Assembly (NCBI GenBank): GCA_905221605.1
Contig: CAJNDS010002472.1
Span: 340,419-404,418 of the forward strand
DNA: 64,000 nucleotides
Origin: Symbiodinium natans
Taxonomy: Eukaryota > Sar > Dinophyceae > Suessiales > Symbiodiniaceae
Direction: 5' to 3'
Below the pieces are notes generated by a model, which was given only the letters and a program-made list of their open reading frames with translations, ran no database searches and was not told the DNA's origin. Position numbers and translations under genes: made by a program. Shown one piece after another: positions 56,692 to 64,000 of the stretch; the first letter of the stretch is position 1, and each line of letters begins with the position of its first letter.

Positions 56692-57279
56692 TCAAAGTAG
56701 GCTGTGGGAGGCGGAGACCAATCTAAACAGGTGACCTTCGAAGGTGAGGCACTTATACTTAAGAAGCACCCTCGCATCCTCATGGAACGCTGTTTGGATT
56801 TTGGTGCACGTGTCCGCAACAAAGCCCTGTTCATCGCAAAGTACGAAAGCCCGACTTTCAAGGTAACCACTCCGTTGCCGCATGTGTTGCACAATTAGTA
56901 TTTGCAGCATTAGGACCGGCAGCATTGGATCGATTGTGAGATTGAGAGGGAGCATCCCATCAGGCGGATTGACAATACAGAGGCGCCTACTAAAGTAAGA
57001 CCCTACCAGGACCGGATGCGCCTCTACCATGTGCTCAAAGGAGGGGAAGGCAACAGCAATAAAGACCGTGCCAACAGGCCAATCAACAAGAAAGCTGACT
57101 AGAGGGACAGCAAAAGTCAGTCCCTGGACAACTACTTGGATTTGCACCAGATTGAGATCAAGTCGGAAGGCCATGTTTTCCAGGAGGAGCGGAAGAAGTT
57201 CAGCGCCTAGTTGGGTAGAGTCGAGGAGGTACCACTCTCCGTGCGTGTAGGGTGAGCAACACATGGTGTACTTGAGCAT
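56692..57279 (-). pseudogene. Family A protein, C-terminal half, unit 2
   Basis: Encodes the same 195-residue C-terminal domain as unit 1 (MLKYTMCCSPYTHGEWYLL through LVSASHSLL, one substitution). The upstream part is interrupted by the 250-bp inversion at 57395-57644 and loss of 201 bp, so the full gene cannot be read. Confidence 0.6.
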
Positions 57280-57394
57280 ACATCCAAACTCGAGTCCAAC
57301 TTCAACGAGGACGAAGGTGGCGATTTGGCCAACGAAAGCACAGGTCGCACCAAGACCCTGTTCGTGAAAGGCGCAGGCCGTTTGGGTGGTGAAC

Positions 57395-57644
57395 GGTTGG
57401 GGCTGCTCTCCAGCTTATCCACCGCTGTTGGTCCAAGGGACTTGCCCTCCAGTTAAGGGAGATAGATGGATGCGGATGCCTTGAGTGGCAGCAATGGGGG
57501 TTGCAAACTCTGCGCGCTATGGGTTCAGTGAGTGTGGCGTGGCATAATGTACTTGCTGGCCACATCGGGCAGGCGTATATAATTGCGCTCCCGGTAACAT
57601 TGCATGCATCTTGCAGAATTGCCACTACCACCCTGGGCAGCTAC
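57395..57644. other. Inverted 250-bp segment, unit 2
   Basis: Exact reverse complement of 45587-45836. The left breakpoint follows GTGAAC, the right one precedes AATTCGGAGG. It places the A N-terminal half on the opposite strand. Confidence 0.9.
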
Positions 57645-57783
57645 AATTCGGAGGACTTTACATCGGCATCCAAGTGTGCACGAATGGAGACCGTGCCAGC
57701 CAGCTGCATAATGCAAAAGGCGATACTGGACTCCACGGTGCAGAATTTGTTGTCATACGAGAAGAGGCAGGGCGAAGTATGGA

Positions 57784-58188
57784 TGGAAGAGCCAAGAATC
57801 TTCCTAAGATGATCCGGCGCCAAATCCAGACAGAAGGCCATTGCGCGAGTTAAGGGTCAGTGCTCCCATAACGAGCGCTTGAGCAAAATAACTGTCACGC
57901 ATGTGCCAACTATATTCGGATGGGGAGGGGTAGGTGATCACAATGTTAACAGTGATCAAACAACGAAGCAAATAACAGAGGAGCACGTAAAGGTACGAGT
58001 ACCATAAGCGGCAATAAAGCCCACCGAGCACAAAGTACAAGGGGCAACCACACCCTCACTCAGTGGACACATTGGCACATAGCTCCACTGTCTGCGAACA
58101 GATGGCCAAAGTGAGGTGGGTCCAGCCAGGGGCATTAAAGCCAATAACGTGGCTCTGGATCTATTGTGTGAGAAGAAACAAGGTATGA
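57784..58188. other. Spacer between the duplicated units and the 197-codon ORF
   Basis: Hydrophobic short minus-strand frames (LYVLLCYLLRCLITVNIVI) but no recognisable protein. It is the native sequence 5' of gene A, lost from unit 1 by the duplication. Confidence 0.4.
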
Positions 58189-58758
58189 CTACCACGGCCA
58201 AAAGAAGTGATAGGGGAATTGTTCACACTCACACAGTTCACGGGCAATGACTGTTGCTCTTGGCGTTAAGACCTGGAGCAATGCCTCTACCCTACCCCAT
58301 CCAGTTAAAGCCCCGACAACTCGTGAAGACCACTTGGGGGTCAAAGAAAAGTGCTCCGAAAGTGATTGGGCAAGCGCACGTTCTCCAACGCACGAGATGG
58401 CACGGAGATGTGGTGCACTTATTTTCCATAGCATTGACACGGTAGCGCGAGGTTGAGTGGCAGCGTCCAGCCTTGCAATGACTTCAATGAGAGTCCATGC
58501 AAGTAGGAGTTTTTCATCATCCAGATCTTCGACAATCTCGTGAATGATCAGTGGATTACCAAAGGAGACGCCTCGATATAAACGATCCTTATGGTACGGG
58601 GAAAGGGCTTCGTTCGACTTGCTTTCCTCTAAGAGAGCCACGAGGATCGCTTCCGCTGCAGCAGGGAGAACTGCGAGTTCGAAGTCAGCTGTGCTGGAAT
58701 GACTACCAATGGCTTCATGGTAACGCCAAGCCAGGAGGCAGCGTGTGGCGGCCAGCAT
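58189..58758 (-). CDS. Unknown protein of about 189 residues downstream of the RT ORF
   Basis: ATG at 58758 (MLAATRCLLAWRYHEAIGS); the frame opens at a GTG eight codons earlier. It is mostly helical and leucine/alanine rich (AEAILVALLEESKSNEAL, DLDDEKLLLAWTLIEVIARL), ending FPYHFFWPW. It lies only 92 bp after the stop of the reverse-transcriptase ORF, with a TTTGGCTCAG word between them. No family is recognised. Confidence 0.45.
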   Translation of the reverse strand: MLAATRCLLAWRYHEAIGSHSSTADFELAVLPAAAEAILVALLEESKSNEALSPYHKDRLYRGVSFGNPLIIHEIVEDLDDEKLLLAWTLIEVIARLDAATQPRATVSMLWKISAPHLRAISCVGERALAQSLSEHFSLTPKWSSRVVGALTGWGRVEALLQVLTPRATVIARELCECEQFPYHFFWPW

Positions 58759-58850
58759 GTTTGGTTGTGCCCGGGCGTTCACAACTGGTCTGAGCCAAAG
58801 ATGCCGCCATCACGAAAGAGGGAGGGTGGTTAAAATGGGGACTACACGCA

Positions 58851-61800
58851 TCACGATGAAGGGCGAAACTGCGTTTCTATTTTGACGTACACCCCGTCAT
58901 GTACCCAAAGCACTGTGCCTGCGCAGTACGGGAGCATTGCAGCGAGCCCTTTTCGCATTACGAAGCTTTCCGCAGCTTCAAGTGCAAAAGTTGCCCAATT
59001 ACTGTTGTTGACCCTTGCATCCGGTTGGTAAAAAGGGATTCCTTGCTGGATCATAACCTGGAGGGTAGCTTTGGCCTGCACCAAATGTGCAAGAAAACTT
59101 GCCAAGGCAGGGGGGATGGCATAAGCAGCAATACTACCTTCATAAACATGCCGAAGGAAAGCATTGCTGTCCATTCCAACTGCTCTTTGCAACAAGTGCT
59201 TGGTTTGCACTGTTTGTGCTTTGGGCGCGCGTGCAAGGTGACTACTAAATAGCTCCCTGGCTTCAAGCAACGTTGGGAGGGGTGGGTGATTAGGGCTGTG
59301 ACATGTAAGGAGGCGCAAAAGCGTATAATGCGCACCTTTCATGTCGATTTCAATTGCGTTCGGTCCGATGGCCAAGAAACGTGTTAGCCTTTTACTCGTT
59401 TGCCAGTGCCGTATGGCATAATATCTACCCTGTGGGTGCAAAGATGGCTTTCGATACTGGACCAGCCCTGGCCACGTTGTATCAAGCTCGGGGGGAGGCT
59501 TGATCCGATTGTAGAGGCAAAACCGCAAAAGCAGTTCCGGATTCCAAAGTGGGGGGGCTTCAAGAGAAATAGTTTCAGCTCCGGAATGCAAATCCTGTAT
59601 AGCTTGCAGGTGCCATTGCTTGGAAGGCAACAGAATAGGCGGAAAGCACTCAGTGTTTATTTGCATATGAGGCTGACCCTCACCCGAGTCAAAGAAGACA
59701 TCTTCATGAAGGGGTGCTTCGTAGCGGAGACTGTTAGCAGCGATTCCTGCCAGGTGATCAGCGACTTTGTTGCCGACGCGAGGGACGTATGACCAATGCA
59801 CTGTAATGGGTGTGTGCGTTAACTTTTGCCACATGTTGTCCAGTTTTCGCACTAGGTCTTCCCTATGTAGTCTCAGGGCACCAGCAAAGTGCTTTACAAT
59901 GTTGATGCAGTCGCCCTGAAGGATAACCTCCCTAATTTGATTGCTAGCAGCTAGAGATAATGCCTTGTCTAACGTTGCGTCAGCGGCGCATATTTCCGCA
60001 AACATAGAATCTGGACAAGGCTGGAGTGGGATGGCAATCGTTTCAAGAATTACCGGGACTGGTCCGGGCGACCATACGATACCACCCGCACCACCGATAC
60101 CTTCTTGCACGTGGCAGCTGCCGTCAAATTGAGCAACAAGGTGGGTATCTTTGACAGGTTTTAACTCAACAATAAGTGGAGTACCTGCAGGGATTGGCCT
60201 TAATGCCGTAACTTTAAGGTGCAGATTGCCGCAATGACACATTTTAGGCCATAGAGCAACATTAGGGACGCCAAGGGTCTGTTGATACATAGGTGCAAGC
60301 AAGTAGTGCTGTGCATCTAATGCTGCTAAGACATCCCCTATATTGGCATTCCTGGGGGAGACGGTAACCCCTTGGGCGCTTGCTTTAATTAAGGCAGAAA
60401 GGGGATGCTTGACCTCAATATGGAGTCCTCCGTCGTTGCAACAGGGCTTGCAGCGTTCCGTGTCAACCCACCATGCCGGTAATGCTTTGGGAAGTAACAT
60501 CCTCGGGATGGTATTCCAAAGACGTGACGCGAGCTTGGGTATGTTACTGATGTGTTTTGCCCGTTGCGGTGTTTCACACCATCCAGGGTGCCAGGTGCAT
60601 TGCTGTTCCATAGTATATCTTCTTATGGTCGCAATCCATGCTAATAGGACGGCACAGAATTTCTTGTCAATCCCTCCCTCAACATTGATCTTAGGAAGGG
60701 CAGTGTGACACAGGGAGTCAAACGAGGCAGTGCCAGCATATCCCAATGTGACTAGGACAATAAAGAGGGAGGCTTTGGTGACCACACAAGCCGTAAGCCA
60801 ATGCTCTGTTGTGTTTGCTCCCAGCCCACAGAGCAGGCAGTGGCTTTGGATGAAAGTACACTGGTGCTCATTAGGTATAGCTGCTCTGTAAGTAATAGTT
60901 CTAGCCGGAGCACCAGGCATTGCCGCACATTGCAGGAGTGGTGCTTGGTTAACATCACAGCAAGGCAGCATGCAGCTGATGGCATGGGCAAGGTCATCAG
61001 GGCAGCTTTGGTTGAGATGACAGAGTTTGCAGACTGGCATGCTGCCGAACCCATTGTCATACCAGAGCTCTTTCCCTGTTTGTTTGCGTAGGCAGATTCT
61101 GCATTGCTCGTCCCTAGAGGCATATTGCCTGTACACAAAATATGCATCGGCTTCTTCAACAATGGCCCATCTAAGTGCGTAGCAACGAGTGACATCCGAA
61201 GCCACGTTCTTTGGCGGGAGGTTTAGCGCAAGAAAAATGGCACATAGCTGTCTCTCATGTGCATGGTTCGCAACTTTTTGTCGAAGATATCCTTGCGCCT
61301 GAACACAAGCAGCATTGCGCAACACTGCTCTAAGCGCAATTTGCGCCTGCTTGAGCTTGCGACCGCCTGAGTGAGGGCTCACTCGAGGCAGCGCAGCAGA
61401 TAGGGCATCATGGCACTTGCTTTTGAACTGCTCAATGATTGGTGAGTCTCCTAAGGAGACTGATTTCTGAATGGCTTGCCTGGCTTGCACAAGCAACGAG
61501 TGGTAGAAGGGAAGGTTGGCCGCATGCGCATTTTCAAGGTCATGCAGGATAACGTTTAAAGCCCATTTGCCTCTCCAGCGCAGCAGTAGGCCAACTTTAG
61601 ATAATATGGCGCCTATCTCAGGATCCATTGCCCTAGGCGCTTTGATAAAATCAAAAACGCCCGCCATATGTTTGGCCTGAATCCAGGGACGCCTCAAAAT
61701 AGTTGAGCTGGCAATAGCTAGTGCTTTGAGCATATGCCTTTTGGTGAAGGCGTACAAGGAATTGCAGAAAAGAGGGCAAGAGGCAATGAAGGCCGTATGG

Positions 61801-63998
61801 AATTGAATCCTGGCAGGCATTGATGCAGTAAGGGAAAGAGCTTGTTTATTCCTTCTCAACATATTGCAAAAGGCCTTATCAAGGATCAGCATGCGCAAGG
61901 AAACATCTGACATTTTCCTTTGTCCAACCCAATGGATTTCATCAATAGACGTTGCTTGCTCCCATTCATATTTTGACATGCGGCCACGCAGGATAAAGCC
62001 CAACATTGTTGCAGTCTCAGCAATAATCTTAGACCCCCAAGGCGTCATGTCGAGGAGAAGGATATCAGCAGTTTTGAAGGGCTTGTTGGTAAGAATAGAA
62101 GTTTTGCATTTGCATTTGCAGGGCGATGCAATAATGCAAGCCAACAAAGCCTGGAAATTTTGCTGTTGTGTGCACATGCAAAGCAGCATATCGCTAGACA
62201 GGACGTAGCATTTGCTTCCGCTTACTAAGAGCAGTCCGTGTCGCACGTCAAGCCTAGTCAAGGACATCCTCATTGCTTGGTCGAGGCTGTAGATGTTCTG
62301 TTGAAGCAGTAAGCACAAGGCTTGATGCAATGAGGGACCTCCAATGGTGAGAGTATTGCTCGGTGGAAGCTGTTTGGACTCAATCCAAGCGACACCAAAT
62401 TGGGCTATGCATGCTCTGACATCCCCAGGGAGAACCGGTAAAGAAATAAACCCTGCTTGGAAGCATTGGTGACGGAGAACTTGTAACCCCGCGCTGTGCG
62501 CTGGTTCGAAAGTTCTTTGTGCCTTTTCCACCCAATGCAGGCCTTTGGAGGCAGCGCTGTTATCGTCCATGTAAGCCGTTAGTCTTATGAAGGAAGAAAT
62601 GTCGCGCAGCGCCCAAATCAAGGGATCTAAGGCGAGACAGAAAAGGACAACAGAAGTCGCCCTTCCCATAGCAAGGCCTTGGTGGATGGAGATAGGCTCG
62701 AGCAAGTAACCTTGCACTTTATGCTGGGTGCGCCTCCCAAACATAAGGTGGATGACGTAAGCTTTGATCCAGGCAGGGGCAGCTCTTGCCGCTAAGCACT
62801 GTAGTACCCACCAGGGATTTACCCGTTCAAAGGCCTTGGCAAAGTCGGAAAGCATGACTGTGTACTGGGCATCTTTGAGCTCCAAGTAGTGTTGCATTTG
62901 GGCATAATTTGCCTGTGGTTCTTTGAAGTGATTAAGAAGAGCCTGGGCAGGATGTAGCGAGTCTTTGAAAGACTCAGCAAGGACGTAGATTGCGGAGTCA
63001 ATGATTCGATCACAAGTATCGGGCATGTCTAGTGGCCTGTAGTTGTCCGCGTACGCACCCTTGTCTGCCTTGGGAATGAAGACTAAGGCCTGAAGCGGAT
63101 GATCAGCTTGAGACAAGCACATCTCCCACATATGATCCCCAAGTAAGTTGGCAAAATAACTCGGATTTTGCCTATAGAAGGCATAGGGCACACCATCGGG
63201 ACCCGGGGAAGAATCCTTGGCGGTAATAATGGCCTTGAAGATGATGCTTTCATCTGGTAAGTCAGCCGGCACGAAGGGGGCCCTTTGCGCATATGGCTGT
63301 AGGAGTTTGTCCCACTGGTTATCGTATTGACAAGGGAAGTGGTGCCAAAAGGCTCTAGTTGCCCTTAGTGCAGCATCAAACTGACTCATAGATGTGATCA
63401 GCTGGCCATTTTCGCTTCTGACCTGTTGCGAATCGATGATTCGAGGGCAGATTTTCCTGAAGGCCTGCCACTTAATTTTAGACTTATCAACCTGCAAATC
63501 TCTTTGAGCAACCAGGGAACGAAGACTTGGTGAGGGGGCAGTTTTCAGCTCTGCACCAAGGTGTAGCCGATTAAGCGCTTCTTGAAGCCAATGTCTCGGG
63601 AGCTCGGCTGAACCATTACCTGACGGCGTGAAAGGGGGTATGGTGATATGCCTGGCTAAAGATGTGACGGTGCTTGCGTTGACACCGACAGTCGCACCAG
63701 TGCTCCTGTTCAAAAGGCGTACCAACTTTCTAATTAATGCAGCAATTGAGTTTCCAGTTTGGGCACGTAGGTTGGCATGCCACAAGAAACATGTGGCTTT
63801 TTGTGCAACGAGCGCGTCAGAAGGGCAGAGTTTTTGACCATTGTTCTGCTCTTCAATCAAGCGGGCTTTAGTGCAATTAATTAGTTTACGAAGAAGAAGG
63901 TGCGAAGGGCTAGTCTCCGCAGCCTCGATGCCAGGCAAGTCAGTAGTCGCAGGTGGAACAGAAAAAGCCGCAGCAGGAACTGTCCGAACAGGTATCGC
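58851..63998 (-). CDS. LINE-type reverse transcriptase with RNase H and a polymerase-A-like C-terminus (5' end beyond window)
   Basis: The frame is open to the window edge, so the start is missing; about 1,715 codons are present. Numbering from position 63938, the RT region has SSPGPDGVPYAFY (about 245), VFIPKADKG-YADNYRPL, motif A MLSDFAKAFERV (361), motif B IHQGLAMGRATSV and motif C AYMDDN (454). Zinc-binding clusters follow: CRICLRKQ...CKLC (about 945-995) and CLLCGLGANTTEHWLTAC (about 1035). RNase H carries FDGSCH (1271), AEICAAD (1311), QGDCINIV (1339) and KVADHLAG (1388), a complete D-E-D-D set. The last 300 residues contain EIDMKGAHYTLL (1529), SNAFLRHVYEGS (1590) and VLWVHDGVYV (1679). 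These resemble motifs A, B and C of family-A/TV-Pol polymerases. Any upstream endonuclease would lie outside the window. RT and RNase H are certain; the C-terminal assignment is inference. Confidence 0.85.
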   Translation of the reverse strand, partial: AIPVRTVPAAAFSVPPATTDLPGIEAAETSPSHLLLRKLINCTKARLIEEQNNGQKLCPSDALVAQKATCFLWHANLRAQTGNSIAALIRKLVRLLNRSTGATVGVNASTVTSLARHITIPPFTPSGNGSAELPRHWLQEALNRLHLGAELKTAPSPSLRSLVAQRDLQVDKSKIKWQAFRKICPRIIDSQQVRSENGQLITSMSQFDAALRATRAFWHHFPCQYDNQWDKLLQPYAQRAPFVPADLPDESIIFKAIITAKDSSPGPDGVPYAFYRQNPSYFANLLGDHMWEMCLSQADHPLQALVFIPKADKGAYADNYRPLDMPDTCDRIIDSAIYVLAESFKDSLHPAQALLNHFKEPQANYAQMQHYLELKDAQYTVMLSDFAKAFERVNPWWVLQCLAARAAPAWIKAYVIHLMFGRRTQHKVQGYLLEPISIHQGLAMGRATSVVLFCLALDPLIWALRDISSFIRLTAYMDDNSAASKGLHWVEKAQRTFEPAHSAGLQVLRHQCFQAGFISLPVLPGDVRACIAQFGVAWIESKQLPPSNTLTIGGPSLHQALCLLLQQNIYSLDQAMRMSLTRLDVRHGLLLVSGSKCYVLSSDMLLCMCTQQQNFQALLACIIASPCKCKCKTSILTNKPFKTADILLLDMTPWGSKIIAETATMLGFILRGRMSKYEWEQATSIDEIHWVGQRKMSDVSLRMLILDKAFCNMLRRNKQALSLTASMPARIQFHTAFIASCPLFCNSLYAFTKRHMLKALAIASSTILRRPWIQAKHMAGVFDFIKAPRAMDPEIGAILSKVGLLLRWRGKWALNVILHDLENAHAANLPFYHSLLVQARQAIQKSVSLGDSPIIEQFKSKCHDALSAALPRVSPHSGGRKLKQAQIALRAVLRNAACVQAQGYLRQKVANHAHERQLCAIFLALNLPPKNVASDVTRCYALRWAIVEEADAYFVYRQYASRDEQCRICLRKQTGKELWYDNGFGSMPVCKLCHLNQSCPDDLAHAISCMLPCCDVNQAPLLQCAAMPGAPARTITYRAAIPNEHQCTFIQSHCLLCGLGANTTEHWLTACVVTKASLFIVLVTLGYAGTASFDSLCHTALPKINVEGGIDKKFCAVLLAWIATIRRYTMEQQCTWHPGWCETPQRAKHISNIPKLASRLWNTIPRMLLPKALPAWWVDTERCKPCCNDGGLHIEVKHPLSALIKASAQGVTVSPRNANIGDVLAALDAQHYLLAPMYQQTLGVPNVALWPKMCHCGNLHLKVTALRPIPAGTPLIVELKPVKDTHLVAQFDGSCHVQEGIGGAGGIVWSPGPVPVILETIAIPLQPCPDSMFAEICAADATLDKALSLAASNQIREVILQGDCINIVKHFAGALRLHREDLVRKLDNMWQKLTHTPITVHWSYVPRVGNKVADHLAGIAANSLRYEAPLHEDVFFDSGEGQPHMQINTECFPPILLPSKQWHLQAIQDLHSGAETISLEAPPLWNPELLLRFCLYNRIKPPPELDTTWPGLVQYRKPSLHPQGRYYAIRHWQTSKRLTRFLAIGPNAIEIDMKGAHYTLLRLLTCHSPNHPPLPTLLEARELFSSHLARAPKAQTVQTKHLLQRAVGMDSNAFLRHVYEGSIAAYAIPPALASFLAHLVQAKATLQVMIQQGIPFYQPDARVNNSNWATFALEAAESFVMRKGLAAMLPYCAGTVLWVHDGVYVKIETQFRPSS

Positions 63999-64000
63999 CG

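Larger units (their letters stand above)
45976..57783. repeat. Tandem duplication, unit 2 (11,808 bp)
   Basis: Second copy of 33841-45975, on the 5' side in coding sense. It is shorter because of deletions (201, 98, 49, 18 and 4 bp) and carries a 250-bp inversion and a 34-bp extra segment near 51290. Beyond 57783 the sequence is unrelated to unit 1. Confidence 0.95.

Noticed and set aside
41173-58758. Homology between the 230-residue unit protein and the 197-codon ORF
   Set aside because: Shared words (LLLAW, PII-H-ED) are short and do not extend into a collinear alignment by eye.
58793-58806. Clear spliced-leader relic upstream of the 197-codon ORF
   Set aside because: Only TTTGGCTCA matches; upstream bases differ, so I list it only as supporting context for the other leader-like words.
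1-64000. tRNA or rRNA genes
   Set aside because: No cloverleaf-like or rRNA core sequences were noticed on reading; a covariance-model scan would be decisive.

Overview
The window looks like nuclear DNA of a dinoflagellate, probably a Symbiodinium-like species. Several independent signs agree. There are dozens of TTTAGGG/CCCTAAA tracts. The introns I could define use GA, GC or GT donors, and every acceptor is AG followed by G. A near-perfect relic of the dinoflagellate spliced leader lies at 27164-27184. The right half is a unidirectional array of intronless ORFs. Gene content (a Mei2-like RRM, a METTL24-like methyltransferase, ubiquitin-like plus ankyrin, RING/TRAF/WD40, a LINE-type reverse transcriptase) fits. 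All recognised genes are on the minus strand.

Positions 1-27.7 kb are a gene-sparse mosaic. Short exons sit between interstitial telomere-like tracts that flip orientation repeatedly, and several tracts lie inside introns. About nine copies of a small palindromic, MITE-like element (arms close to CTTGGAGGTTCATGGGTA) are scattered through the same stretch. Recognisable genes are a Mei2-like RRM fragment (1062-1354), the C-terminal exons of a METTL24-like methyltransferase (8803-9383), a RING-TRAF-WD40 protein (13177-14847), a seven-exon FAD oxidoreductase (16532-18960), a membrane-anchored NTF2-like protein (19793-20407) and a ubiquitin-like/ankyrin protein (24150-25658). Two introns in unrelated genes (8988-9091 and 17746-17849) are related 100-bp elements, each with its own 4-bp target duplication. 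A third intron (16809-16911) has terminal inverted repeats and a 4-bp duplication. These look like introners, transposable elements that create introns.

Positions 27.7-30.1 kb hold a decayed tandem array of fragments of an alpha/beta-hydrolase-like gene family. Positions 30.1-57.8 kb hold a minus-strand cluster whose main body is a 12-kb tandem duplication (33841-45975 and 45976-57783). Each unit encodes, in transcription order, two paralogous proteins of an unrecognised family (here A and B), two further unknown ORFs, a hydrolase-like ORF and a very large protein of about 2,200-2,400 residues. That protein has a GxSxG hydrolase-like segment followed by a UPF1-like SF1 helicase. The copies carry different single-base indels, so the large frame is broken at different places in each, and copy 2 contains an exact 250-bp inversion.

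Positions 58.8-64 kb carry a LINE-type ORF running off the window edge: reverse transcriptase, zinc knuckles, RNase H, and a C-terminal segment whose three spaced motifs resemble family-A/TV-Pol polymerases. That fusion, the introners and the helicase/A/B tandem cluster are the best candidates for undescribed biology. All family calls are from reading motifs; no searches were run.
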